53,151 bases of DNA from Lithacetigena sp037446255 [NCBI: Coprothermobacterota bacterium] (GTDB lineage: Bacteria > Coprothermobacterota > HKB111): contig JBBIIY010000006.1 in NCBI GenBank assembly GCA_037446255.1, forward strand, positions 28,632 to 81,782, read 5' to 3'. Positions 26,181 to 34,882 of this stretch are shown piece by piece. Numbering within the stretch: position 1 is the stretch's first letter; every line of letters starts with the position of its first letter. Made by a program: the position numbers and the translations under genes. The notes under the pieces are model-generated. The model made no database searches, was not told the DNA's origin, and saw only the letters and a list, made by a program, of their open reading frames with translations.

Positions 26181-27095
26181 TTGATCAGGTCGCTTGAAGA
26201 CTTAGTGTATAAAGCCAAATTGAGAAAGAAATTATTTATATCAGTTGCTGGAGCTGAAGATAGCACAGTACTGATGGCTGTATCAACAGCTAAAAGTTAT
26301 GGGTTTATTGAGGGATTTTTAGTAGGGAACCCCTCTGAAATTGAAAAAATAGCCCGGGAAAATAACATAGATATCCAGGATTTTGAAATTATTGAAGCCC
26401 TCACATCTGAGGAAAAAGCAAAACAAGCAGTTTCTTTGGTAGTGTCTGGCAAAGCAGCTGTTCCTATGAAAGGCAATGTCCATTCCTCAATATTTTTAAA
26501 AGCGGTGCTGGATAAAGAAACTGGTTTACGAACTCATAAACTTCTTTCTCATGTGGGTATATTTCAGGTACCAACTCACTCAAAATTACTGATAATAACC
26601 GATGCAGCTATGAATATCGCCCCCACTTTAAAAGAAAAAGTGGAGATTATTAATAATGCTCTGGAGGTAGCCAGGGTTTTAGAGATAGAAACACCTAAAG
26701 TAGCCATACTGGCTGCAGTAGAAACCGTATCTGAAAATATGCCAGCTACTATGGAGGCAGCTATACTTACCCAGATGAATAAACGAGGTCAAATTAAGGA
26801 TTGTTTGATTGATGGACCTTTAGCGCTTGATGGAGCTATTTCCAGAGAGGCTGCTTTGCATAAAGGCATAACCAGTATGGTTGCTGGAGAAGCTGATATA
26901 CTGCTGGTTCCTGATATTGAAGCGGGGAATGCACTTTATAAATCTCTTATCTATATTGCTAATGGGGAAACTGCAGGAGTAGTTTTAGGAGGTAAAAGTC
27001 CCCTGGTATTAACTTCAAGAGCAGATTCCCTTGCTTCCAAGCTATATTCAATTGCTCTAAGCGTGCTCCTGATTTCAGGAAGAGAAAATGATTAG
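26181..27095 (+). CDS. ptb: Phosphate butyryltransferase (first paralog)
   Basis: A 304-residue phosphate acyltransferase converting butyryl-CoA and phosphate to butyryl phosphate. Typical patterns are MKGNVHSSIFLKAVLDKETG and TDAAMNIAPTLKEKVEII. The start is TTG 26181. Its nucleotides 26610-26930 are identical to those of the second ptb, giving a 107-residue identical segment while the regions before and after are strongly diverged. This is best explained by gene conversion. The stop overlaps the second ptb by 8 nt. Confidence 0.93.
   Translation: MIRSLEDLVYKAKLRKKLFISVAGAEDSTVLMAVSTAKSYGFIEGFLVGNPSEIEKIARENNIDIQDFEIIEALTSEEKAKQAVSLVVSGKAAVPMKGNVHSSIFLKAVLDKETGLRTHKLLSHVGIFQVPTHSKLLIITDAAMNIAPTLKEKVEIINNALEVARVLEIETPKVAILAAVETVSENMPATMEAAILTQMNKRGQIKDCLIDGPLALDGAISREAALHKGITSMVAGEADILLVPDIEAGNALYKSLIYIANGETAGVVLGGKSPLVLTSRADSLASKLYSIALSVLLISGREND
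26610..26930 (+). repeat. 321-nt identical tract, copy 1 (in first ptb)
   Basis: By direct base-by-base comparison this stretch equals 27505-27825 with no mismatch, at an offset of 895 nt. Identity stops sharply on both sides (GCAGCT versus GGTGGG before, GCACTT versus ATTTTG after). It lies in frame in both ptb genes. Confidence 0.97.
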
Positions 27096-27990
27096 TAGCT
27101 TTAAAGAGTTATTTAATAAATGTAAAAATAACCAGATTAAAATAGTAGTTGCCGGTGGAGAAGACCCGGAAATCCTTTTAGCAATAAAACAGATAAATGA
27201 CCACTTCTCTTTACCTTCTTTTTTAGTTGGTAATAGGGAGAGAATTAATGATTTAATATTAAGTTATAATTTAAGCAACTGTGAAATTTATAATTCTTTA
27301 CCTGGCTTGGAAGCTATTAATGCTGTTTCCATCTTAAGTAAAGGAAAGGCAGATGTACTTATGAAGGGAAATATTTCCACCTCATCCTTACTTAAGTCTG
27401 TGCTTGATAAAGATAGTGGTCTTCGTACCGATAAGCTTCTATCTCATGTAGCAGTTTTTGAAATCCCTACTTTTAAGAGATTAATAATTTTAACCGATGG
27501 TGGGATGAATATCGCCCCCACTTTAAAAGAAAAAGTGGAGATTATTAATAATGCTCTGGAGGTAGCCAGGGTTTTAGAGATAGAAACACCTAAAGTAGCC
27601 ATACTGGCTGCAGTAGAAACCGTATCTGAAAATATGCCAGCTACTATGGAGGCAGCTATACTTACCCAGATGAATAAACGAGGTCAAATTAAGGATTGTT
27701 TGATTGATGGACCTTTAGCGCTTGATGGAGCTATTTCCAGAGAGGCTGCTTTGCATAAAGGCATAACCAGTATGGTTGCTGGAGAAGCTGATATACTGCT
27801 GGTTCCTGATATTGAAGCGGGGAATATTTTGGGGAAATCTTTTAGCTATCTAGCTCAAAGTGTAATGGCGGGAATAGTATTAGGTGCAACAAAACCAATC
27901 ATTTTACCTTCACGTAGCGATCCTGTTTCTGGTAAATTAGCTTCCATAGCCTTAGCCTTACTACTATCCAGCAAGAAAAAGGAGGTATAA
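27088..27990 (+). CDS. ptb: Phosphate butyryltransferase (second paralog)
   Basis: A 300-residue paralog of the preceding gene, in direct tandem. It has the family patterns MKGNISTSSLLKSVLDKDSG and TDGGMNIAPTLKEKVEII. Its N-terminal part (about residues 1-139) and last 50 or so residues differ clearly from the first ptb, but the 107 residues between are identical at nucleotide level. AAGGAGG near its end serves the second buk, whose ATG overlaps the stop. Confidence 0.93.
   Translation: MISSFKELFNKCKNNQIKIVVAGGEDPEILLAIKQINDHFSLPSFLVGNRERINDLILSYNLSNCEIYNSLPGLEAINAVSILSKGKADVLMKGNISTSSLLKSVLDKDSGLRTDKLLSHVAVFEIPTFKRLIILTDGGMNIAPTLKEKVEIINNALEVARVLEIETPKVAILAAVETVSENMPATMEAAILTQMNKRGQIKDCLIDGPLALDGAISREAALHKGITSMVAGEADILLVPDIEAGNILGKSFSYLAQSVMAGIVLGATKPIILPSRSDPVSGKLASIALALLLSSKKKEV
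27505..27825 (+). repeat. 321-nt identical tract, copy 2 (in second ptb)
   Basis: Perfect direct repeat of 26610-26930. The repeats lie 574 nt apart. Recombination between them would delete exactly 895 nt, which is not a multiple of three in total length but joins equivalent positions of the two genes, so it would leave one intact chimeric ptb. Confidence 0.97.
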
Positions 27991-29057
27991 TGCATTTAAT
28001 TTTAGTTATCAATCCGGGATCTACATCTACTAAAGTAGCAATATTTGAAGATGAAGATGGAGTAGCTTTAAAGACCTATCGGCATAGTTCTGATGAACTT
28101 AAAGAATATACCAGGGTTATTGATCAGATTGATTTCAGACTCAATCTTATCAGGTCATTTTTAGAAGAGCACTCATTTTGTCTTGCTGACTTATCAGCTA
28201 TTGTTGGGGTGGGTGGCTTGATTAAACCGGTGTCAGGTGGAACATACCTGGTTAATGAAAAAATGCTTGATGATTTAAAAGTAGGACTTCAAGGAGAGCA
28301 CCCTTCTAATCTGGGTGGTATTCTTGGTCATATCTTAGCGTCTCAAGTAGGCATTCCAGCATATATAGTGGACCCTGTTGTCGTGGATGAACTTGATGAT
28401 TTAGCTCGTATTTCAGGTATTCCTGAAATCAAGCGTCGCAGTATTTTCCATGCTTTAAATCAGAAAGCTATAGGCAGGAGAGCAGCTCATCTATTAGGAA
28501 AAGACTATAAGGAAGTAAATTTAGTTATAGCTCATCTGGGAGGAGGTATTTCTGTAGGAGCACATAGAGAGGGAAAAGTAATAGATGTTAATAATGCTCT
28601 TGATGGGGATGGACCCTTTACTCCAGAAAGAAGTGGTGGGGTACCTGTTGGTGACCTGGTGAGACTTTGTTTTTCAGGTCAATATGAAAAAAACGAAGTA
28701 TTAAAGAAAATTACCGGGCAGGGAGGTTTAGTAGCCTATTTGCAAACTAATAGTGCGCAGGAGGTTGAAAGCAGGATTAATAATGGAGATTCTACAGCAA
28801 AGTTTATTTATGATACTATGATTTACCAGGTCGCTAAAGAAATCGGAAGCATGGCTACTGTACTTAAAGGAAAAGTAGATGCAATTATATTAACTGGTGG
28901 ATTATCCAGGTCAAAATATGTAACTAGTGACCTTAAAGAAAGAATATCTTATATTTCCAATGTTATTGTATATGGTGGAGAAGATGAGATGAAAGCTCTG
29001 GCTGAAGGTGTTTTAAGAGTATTAAGGAGTGAAGAGGAAGCTAAAGAGTATGTATAA
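27990..29057 (+). CDS. buk: Butyrate kinase (second paralog)
   Basis: A 355-residue butyrate kinase with LILVINPGSTSTKVAIFE at the N-terminus, HLGGGISVGAHREGKVIDV and IILTGGLSRSKYV. Unlike the first paralog it keeps the HLGGGIS form of the phosphate loop, where the first has NLGSGIS. A strong AAGGAGG site precedes the ATG. It is followed after 21 nt by the 2-oxoacid oxidoreductase genes, suggesting it acts on acyl-CoAs those enzymes produce. Confidence 0.94.
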   Translation: MHLILVINPGSTSTKVAIFEDEDGVALKTYRHSSDELKEYTRVIDQIDFRLNLIRSFLEEHSFCLADLSAIVGVGGLIKPVSGGTYLVNEKMLDDLKVGLQGEHPSNLGGILGHILASQVGIPAYIVDPVVVDELDDLARISGIPEIKRRSIFHALNQKAIGRRAAHLLGKDYKEVNLVIAHLGGGISVGAHREGKVIDVNNALDGDGPFTPERSGGVPVGDLVRLCFSGQYEKNEVLKKITGQGGLVAYLQTNSAQEVESRINNGDSTAKFIYDTMIYQVAKEIGSMATVLKGKVDAIILTGGLSRSKYVTSDLKERISYISNVIVYGGEDEMKALAEGVLRVLRSEEEAKEYV

Positions 29058-29078
29058 AATTAGTGGAGGAATTATTAG

Positions 29079-29309
29079 ATGTCAAAGTTAGTTGTTAGAG
29101 AGGAATTTTGTAAGGCTTGCGGTATTTGTATTGAACACTGTCCACCAAAAGTTCTTAGTTTATCAAACAGGGTAAACTCTAAGGGTTATAACTCTGTAGA
29201 GTTGGTTGATGAAGACGGGTGTATTTCTTGTGGTTTTTGTTATTTAGTTTGCCCCGACCTGGTTATAGATGTGTATAAGTCTGAAAAGGAAAAAGGAGAT
29301 AAAATATGA
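29079..29309 (+). CDS. 2-oxoacid:ferredoxin oxidoreductase, ferredoxin-like (delta) subunit
   Basis: A 76-residue 2x[4Fe-4S] protein with cysteine motifs CKACGICIEHCP and CISCGFCYLVCP. It is the electron-carrying small subunit of the four-subunit enzyme encoded by the next three genes. It overlaps the alpha-subunit gene by 4 nt. Confidence 0.9.
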   Translation: MSKLVVREEFCKACGICIEHCPPKVLSLSNRVNSKGYNSVELVDEDGCISCGFCYLVCPDLVIDVYKSEKEKGDKI

Positions 29310-30373
29310 GTGAAAAAGTCCTTATTAAAGGCGTAGAAGCAATTGCAGAATCGGCTATTAGAGCAGGTTGCAGAATGTTTTTTGGTTATCCAATAACACC
29401 TCAAAATGAAACTCCAGAATATATGTCCAGAAGGCTTCCAGAGGTTGAAGGAGTATTTTTACAGGCTGAAAGCGAAATAGCTGCCATAAACATGGTTATG
29501 GGTGCTTCAGCAACAGGCGCAAGGGTGATGACCACTACCTCAAGTCCTGGATTTAGTTTAATGATGGAAGGCATGTCTTATCTCGTAGGTATGGAGCTTC
29601 CCTGTGTTGTAGCTAATGTAGTAAGAGGCGGACCCGGGTTAGGTAATATTGCTCCAGCTCAATCTGATTATTTTCAGGCCACTAAAGGTGGGGGTCACGG
29701 AGATTATAAAACTATCGTATTTGGACCCTCAACAGTTCAGGAGTTAGTTGATTTAACTTATCACTCTTTTGATCTGGCTGATAAATACAGAAACCCAGTA
29801 GTTTTACTTGCTGACGGAGCTTTAGGGCAAATGATGGAACCGGTAATTTTTCCCGAGATGAGAAATTTAAATACTCTTCCTGATAAACCTTGGGCTCTTA
29901 CAGGAGCTCTAAACAGAGAAAAGAATTTAATTATGTGTTTTGAGATGGATCCATTTAAGTTGGAAAATATTAACTGGGAATTACAAAAGAAATTTCAGAA
30001 AATATCAGAAAATGAAGTAAAATATGAAGAATATGCAACTGAGGATGCTGAATTTATTATTGTCGCTTATGGGACAGTTGGTAGAATTGCCAAGTCCACC
30101 GTTAAAACTTTAAGAGAGGAAAACATTCCTGTAGGTTTAATTAGACCCATCTCTCTTTGGCCCTTCCCTTATGGTGTAATTACCCAACTTGTTCCTCAAG
30201 TAGAAGCCTTTATGGTTGTAGAAATGAGCGCAGGTCAAATGGTTGAGGATGTCCGCTTAGCAGTTGGAGATAGGAGACCGGTATTCTTTTATGGACGACC
30301 TGGTGGAGTGGTTCCATCACCCAGGGATATTACTGAAAAAGCAAAACAATGTTTATCCATGCTTGTGTTGTAG
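29306..30373 (+). CDS. vorB: 2-oxoacid:ferredoxin oxidoreductase alpha subunit, VorB-type
   Basis: A 355-residue subunit with the N-terminal KGVEAIAESAIRAGCRMFFG and YPITPQNE motif that binds the 2-oxoacid and the thiamine pyrimidine. It continues with TTTSSPGFSLMMEG and a transketolase C-terminal-like domain. This form is usually annotated as the branched-chain (3-methyl-2-oxobutanoate) type VorB. 2-Oxoglutarate enzymes (KorA) are close relatives, so the substrate is inferred partly from the neighbouring Ptb/Buk genes. Confidence 0.85.
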   Translation: MSEKVLIKGVEAIAESAIRAGCRMFFGYPITPQNETPEYMSRRLPEVEGVFLQAESEIAAINMVMGASATGARVMTTTSSPGFSLMMEGMSYLVGMELPCVVANVVRGGPGLGNIAPAQSDYFQATKGGGHGDYKTIVFGPSTVQELVDLTYHSFDLADKYRNPVVLLADGALGQMMEPVIFPEMRNLNTLPDKPWALTGALNREKNLIMCFEMDPFKLENINWELQKKFQKISENEVKYEEYATEDAEFIIVAYGTVGRIAKSTVKTLREENIPVGLIRPISLWPFPYGVITQLVPQVEAFMVVEMSAGQMVEDVRLAVGDRRPVFFYGRPGGVVPSPRDITEKAKQCLSMLVL

Positions 30374-30383
30374 GGAGGATTTA

Positions 30384-31124
30384 ATGAAATCAGTATATTT
30401 ACAACCTCAATCTATGGAAGATAAAGCTACCCACTATTGTCCTGGTTGTCATCATGGAATAATCCACCGCTTAATTGGTGAAGTAATTGATGAGCTTGGT
30501 ATACGAGAAAAAACAATTGGTGTAGCACCAATCGGATGTGCTGTTTTTATATATGCTTATTTTAAAATTGATTTTATAGTTACCCCTCATGGGAGAGCTC
30601 CAGCTGCAGCTACAGGAATAAAACGCTCTTCATGCTCTGATAGAATTGTTTTTACCTACCAGGGTGATGGTGATTTAGCATCAATTGGTATTGCAGAAAT
30701 AATTCACGCTGCGCATAGAGGAGAAAACATCACCACAATATTTGTAAATAATGCTAATTATGGTATGACAGGGGGTCAATTAGCCCCTACAACCTTATTG
30801 GGTCAAAAAACTACCACCAGTCCCTATGGGAGAGAAATATCTGCTGATGGCTATCCTTTTCATATTGCTGAATTAATGAGCAATTTTAAAGGAGTAGCTT
30901 TTTCAGGAAGATTCGCAGTTTACGATCCTAAGAAGATACTTTCTGCCAGGAAGGCTATTAAAAAGGTGTTTATGAACCAGATAGAAGGAAAAGGCTTTTC
31001 TATTGTTGAGTTATTGAGTAATTGCCCTACAAATTGGAGAGTTAACGTGTCTGACTCGGTCAAATTCGTCAAAGAAACCATGGAAGCTGAGTTCCCTTTG
31101 GGTGTTTTTAAAGGAGGAGAATAG
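30384..31124 (+). CDS. 2-oxoacid:ferredoxin oxidoreductase beta subunit (ThDP-binding)
   Basis: A 246-residue subunit carrying the thiamine diphosphate motif GDGDLASIGIAE...NNANYGMTGGQ and the N-terminal cluster-type segment HYCPGCHHG. I chose ATG 30384 because GGGAGG lies just before it and the alpha gene ends 10 nt upstream. The frame stays open back to 30264, but that would overlap alpha by 110 nt without a ribosome-binding site. The stop overlaps the gamma GTG start. Confidence 0.9.
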   Translation: MKSVYLQPQSMEDKATHYCPGCHHGIIHRLIGEVIDELGIREKTIGVAPIGCAVFIYAYFKIDFIVTPHGRAPAAATGIKRSSCSDRIVFTYQGDGDLASIGIAEIIHAAHRGENITTIFVNNANYGMTGGQLAPTTLLGQKTTTSPYGREISADGYPFHIAELMSNFKGVAFSGRFAVYDPKKILSARKAIKKVFMNQIEGKGFSIVELLSNCPTNWRVNVSDSVKFVKETMEAEFPLGVFKGGE

Positions 31125-31660
31125 TGAATTTCGAAATAATCATTTCTGGTTTTGGTGGTCAGGGAGTGTTAATCTTTGGAGAAATCTTAAGTATTGGAGC
31201 TTTAAAAGAAAATAAATACACTGTTTGGTTTCCTGCCTATGGCCCTGAGCAAAGAGGGGGGACAGCAAGTTGTACTGTCGTAATAGGAGATGAAGAGATA
31301 GCCTCTCCTATATCTACAGATCCAGACATAGTTGTGGTCTTGAATCAACCATCTCTGGACAAATTTGAGCCCTGGGTTAAAAAAGGCGGTTTATTGATTA
31401 CTAATAAAACCTTAACTACCCGAAAACCTTCAAGAGATGATATAAAAATTATAGAAGTAGATGCCCTGACTTTAGCTCGAGAAGCTGGTGAAGAAAGGGC
31501 AACTAATATTGTCCTACTGGGTAGGTTATTAAAAGAAATTCCGATACTGTCTATAGAAACTGTCAAAAAAGTGATAAACGAAATTTTCAAACATCGAGAA
31601 GAGAAGGTGATAGAAGCAAATATTGAAGCGTTAAATTCTGGTTGGAATTTGAAGGATTAA
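31124..31660 (+). CDS. 2-oxoacid:ferredoxin oxidoreductase gamma subunit
   Basis: A 178-residue subunit with the family start ISGFGGQGVLIFGEIL and the YGPEQRGGTASCTVVI segment. It starts at GTG 31124 after GGAGGA and completes the delta-alpha-beta-gamma order of Kor/Vor-type enzymes. It overlaps the Nudix gene by 19 nt. Confidence 0.9.
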   Translation: MNFEIIISGFGGQGVLIFGEILSIGALKENKYTVWFPAYGPEQRGGTASCTVVIGDEEIASPISTDPDIVVVLNQPSLDKFEPWVKKGGLLITNKTLTTRKPSRDDIKIIEVDALTLAREAGEERATNIVLLGRLLKEIPILSIETVKKVINEIFKHREEKVIEANIEALNSGWNLKD

Positions 31661-32142
31661 AACACTATAAGGTAGTGAAATTAATCTATAAAGGAAGATT
31701 TTTGCAAGTTATTGAGAAAGAAGGGCATGAAATTGTCAACCTTCTTTCAGCAGTTGCTGTCATTCCCGAGTGGGAAAATCAAGTTTTATTGATAAAGAGA
31801 TACCGGCCCTCTATCGGAAAAAGTTTACTGGAGTTGCCTGCAGGTTGGGTAGAGAAAGACGAAAGCATAGAAAATGCAGCATTAAGGGAACTAAAAGAAG
31901 AAACTGGTTTTATATGTCAGGAGCTTAAATATCTTGTATCTTTTTATTCTTCTCCCGGGTATACCTCAGAAAGACTAACGGTATTCATTGCCAGAAACTT
32001 AAAAAAAATTGGAGAAACCAACGAGATTGAGGAATTGGTTTTTGTTACCAAAACCCAGATTAAAAACTTGCTAAAAAATAAATCTATCATTGACGCTAAG
32101 ACCCTAATTGGGTTAATGTACTACTTAAATTATAAAATATGA
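31642..32142 (+). CDS. Nudix hydrolase, ADP-ribose pyrophosphatase-like
   Basis: A 166-residue enzyme with a complete Nudix box, GWVEKDESIENAALRELKEE followed by TGF, and the ADP-ribose-type features LLIKRYRP and LELPAG just before it. The 16-residue-downstream proline rule of ADPRases fits SSPGYTSE. The start TTG 31642 lies inside the gamma-subunit gene, so the first few residues are uncertain. Confidence 0.9.
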   Translation: MEFEGLKHYKVVKLIYKGRFLQVIEKEGHEIVNLLSAVAVIPEWENQVLLIKRYRPSIGKSLLELPAGWVEKDESIENAALRELKEETGFICQELKYLVSFYSSPGYTSERLTVFIARNLKKIGETNEIEELVFVTKTQIKNLLKNKSIIDAKTLIGLMYYLNYKI

Positions 32143-32154
32143 GTTTCCTGATAA

Positions 32155-33174
32155 ATGGGTAGTTATAAAGTCTTAATAGTTGGCGCAGGTGCAATTGGCT
32201 GCACAATAGGGGCAAGACTGCAAAGGGCAGGTTATGATGTTTTATTTGTTTTACGAGATGATAAAGAACCCCAGGAAGTTAAAGTCTCTCTATTTGAAAA
32301 TGACCTGATTGAAACCATTTCAGCTGAGAAGTTCAAATTTATTTCACAACTTACCAATGAATTTGATTTAATTATTGTTACGGTAAAATCTTATGACACC
32401 CCGGTAATTATTGACCTGTTATATAAAACTATCAAGCCTACAAGTATTATTTTAACAATACAAAATGGTATTGGCAATGAAGAGTATCTGGAATATTATT
32501 TTAATGAGAAACAGGTTGTCGGGGGCACCATAACTACCTCAGTAAGCAAAACAAAGAGGAACCTCTTTTTGGAAGAAACCCGTGGAGGAATTGGAATCGC
32601 TACCAACAATCCACAGGTAAAGAAAGTATTTCTGGAAGCAGGATACCTGGTAGCTGTTTATCATGATTATCATAGCTTAAAATGGAGTAAATTACTTTTG
32701 AATATCTGGGGTAATGGAACTTCTGCTATCCTTGATATGGATGTTTCACAAATATTTTCTGATAAAGATCTCTTCCATATTGAATATAGTATTTTTAAAG
32801 AAGCTCTTTGGGTTATTAAAACCTTGAATATACCATTAGTTAATTTGCCAGGATACCCGGTTAAGTATATGAAAATACTACCGATTTTGGGAGAAAGTAT
32901 TACTCAAAAAATATTTTACCAGAAATTTTCCCAGGGGAGAGGGAGCAAAAAAGCCTCTATCAGGTTGGATTTACTTTCAGAGAAAGGTAAAACTGAATCA
33001 CCCTTTCTTTTTGGTAAAGTTGCTCAATTTGGGAATTTATTAGGAGTATATACGCCAGCAAACAGGTTAATTGACACAATTATTGGGTCTATTGCCAAAA
33101 AAGAAGTTGAATGGGACAGGTTTCGCTGGAAAAAGGAAAATCTTATAGCCTATTTTAGAGACATCCTTTTCTGA
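32155..33174 (+). CDS. Ketopantoate reductase-family dehydrogenase
   Basis: A 339-residue NAD(P)-dependent oxidoreductase of the PanE/ApbA family. It has the Rossmann motif VLIVGAGAIGCTIGARL at the N-terminus, TIQNGIGNEE, GGTITTS and the lysine-containing KWSKLLLN. True ketopantoate reductase (2-ketopantoate to pantoate) is possible, but no pantothenate genes are nearby and paralogs of other function are common. It converges on the DNA ligase gene with a 25-nt tail overlap. Confidence 0.8.
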   Translation: MGSYKVLIVGAGAIGCTIGARLQRAGYDVLFVLRDDKEPQEVKVSLFENDLIETISAEKFKFISQLTNEFDLIIVTVKSYDTPVIIDLLYKTIKPTSIILTIQNGIGNEEYLEYYFNEKQVVGGTITTSVSKTKRNLFLEETRGGIGIATNNPQVKKVFLEAGYLVAVYHDYHSLKWSKLLLNIWGNGTSAILDMDVSQIFSDKDLFHIEYSIFKEALWVIKTLNIPLVNLPGYPVKYMKILPILGESITQKIFYQKFSQGRGSKKASIRLDLLSEKGKTESPFLFGKVAQFGNLLGVYTPANRLIDTIIGSIAKKEVEWDRFRWKKENLIAYFRDILF

Positions 33175-34880
33175 AGTTGATAAAGTTGTTTTATTTCAGA
33201 AACTGAAGTAGCATCTTCAGCTTCTTTATCATCTCTTATCAGTCCTAGAACCCGGGGAAATCTTAAGGCATATCCTACTTCCGTATTGGTTTTACCGCAA
33301 GTATGAACGGGGCTTCGGGTTATTTCATCAGCTTGTACTACAATCACCTTTTTGGGTTCAACCCAAACATCTACCTCAATATCTGCATCTATCCGAGGAT
33401 GTTTGTGAGTAAGGATGTTTTTATCCATGACCTCTTTGAAATAAACCCATTCTTTATCTGTAGGACCAGTTCCGATTTTGCCTATAGTTTTGAACTTATC
33501 TTCAGCCTTATCATAAACTCCCACCAACATTGCACCAATACCAAACTTTGTTCTTAAGCCCCTTCCTTTATAGTAGCCAAGTAAAACAGCATCAATAGTG
33601 TCATTTAATGATGCTTTATAACTTCTTTTAAGTTTTATCCAGTTATAGTTTCTGGCACCTGCTGTATAAGGAGTATCTAACCTTTTAGCTACCACACCTT
33701 CAAGACCTTGTTCTAACAAAGATGAAAGATATTTTTCAATTTTTTCAGGACAATCTGTTGTTATTGCTTGTATTACTTCCACTGTTTTTCCCGAAGAGAT
33801 GGTTTTCAATAAAAGAGAGCGTCTTTCTGTATAGCTTTTATTAGTTATGTCCTCTCCATTAAGATACAAAAGGTCAAAAGCGAATAGTTTTAAAGGAAAC
33901 CTACTTGAAATTTCATCAATATCATATTTCCTTTTTCTTTGAGCAGTCATTTGAAATGGATAAAACTCTCCTGAATCAGGATTATAGGCTACAGCCTCTC
34001 CTTCTATAATACAGCTTTCTACTTTTACCTGCGCTAATAAACCTTCTACCAGGTCCGGGAACATAGTTGTGTTGTTTTCCAAATTCCTGGAAAACATTTC
34101 AACTTTACCCCCTCTTAAGTGGACCTGACAGCGAAAACCATCAAACTTGGGCTCAACTGAACATAAGCCAATTTTTTTGATTATTTCTGAACCATTGCTA
34201 AGTCTTTCTGCTAAAGCCACACGGATGGGACTGCCCACAGATACTTTAAATTGTTTAAGGCCTTCAGGTCCATGCATCATAAACTCTTTGGCAATTAATC
34301 CTAAATCAGAAGATAGGTTATAGGCTCTTTCAACAAGAGGTCTTAAGCTTTTATTCCCGCAGAAAGAGTAAGATAAAGCCTCAAGAATAGTGGGATCTCC
34401 TGCACCTAACCTTAAACTGCCCAGCACAATTCTTATTATGTACTTAGCTTCTTTGCCTCCGCTATTACTTAATAAATCACTTAATATTTCAATTTTTCTG
34501 GATACTGCTCCTTCTCCAGAAGTTTGAACAATTTTATGTAAAGAATTATATACATCTAAGATTGACATTTTATTCATTGAAGAAGAGATATATTTTTCGG
34601 CTATATCCCCTAAATCTCCTATTTCTCTATACCATTCATTAACCTTGGCTTTTGTTACCGATAATGAATTTGAGATGGCATTAATACACAATTTATCAGA
34701 AACTCCCATTTCTAAAGGTATGAAGGCTGGAGCTAATTTTCCCTGTAAAAGGTAGATAGCTTTTTCAATCTCTTCAGGAGAAATAGCTTTAAATAATCTA
34801 CTGAGTATTTCTACCATCTGATTTCTTTTGGTTGTTTGTTCCAATTCAAACATATAGCTTGAAAATTCTGTGAATAACAT
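33150..34880 (-). CDS. ATP-dependent DNA ligase, archaeal/eukaryotic type
   Basis: A 576-residue ligase. A helical N-terminal DNA-binding domain (about 1-200) precedes the nucleotidyltransferase core with motif I EPKFDGFR (243-250, adenylated K245), IIEGEAVAYN (motif III region), EGVVAK (motif IV) and NWIKLKRSY (motif V). A C-terminal OB domain ends the protein. This three-domain form is the replicative type of archaea, distinct from the small LigB/LigD-like bacterial ligases. Whether an NAD-dependent LigA also exists in this genome cannot be seen. It is the last gene of the minus-strand series. Confidence 0.92.
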   Translation of the reverse strand: MLFTEFSSYMFELEQTTKRNQMVEILSRLFKAISPEEIEKAIYLLQGKLAPAFIPLEMGVSDKLCINAISNSLSVTKAKVNEWYREIGDLGDIAEKYISSSMNKMSILDVYNSLHKIVQTSGEGAVSRKIEILSDLLSNSGGKEAKYIIRIVLGSLRLGAGDPTILEALSYSFCGNKSLRPLVERAYNLSSDLGLIAKEFMMHGPEGLKQFKVSVGSPIRVALAERLSNGSEIIKKIGLCSVEPKFDGFRCQVHLRGGKVEMFSRNLENNTTMFPDLVEGLLAQVKVESCIIEGEAVAYNPDSGEFYPFQMTAQRKRKYDIDEISSRFPLKLFAFDLLYLNGEDITNKSYTERRSLLLKTISSGKTVEVIQAITTDCPEKIEKYLSSLLEQGLEGVVAKRLDTPYTAGARNYNWIKLKRSYKASLNDTIDAVLLGYYKGRGLRTKFGIGAMLVGVYDKAEDKFKTIGKIGTGPTDKEWVYFKEVMDKNILTHKHPRIDADIEVDVWVEPKKVIVVQADEITRSPVHTCGKTNTEVGYALRFPRVLGLIRDDKEAEDATSVSEIKQLYQLQKRMSLK

Positions 34881-34882
34881 AA

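Noticed and set aside
30264-30383. N-terminal 40-residue extension of the oxidoreductase beta subunit
   Set aside because: It overlaps the alpha-subunit gene in another frame and has no ribosome-binding site. GGGAGG directly precedes the ATG at 30384.
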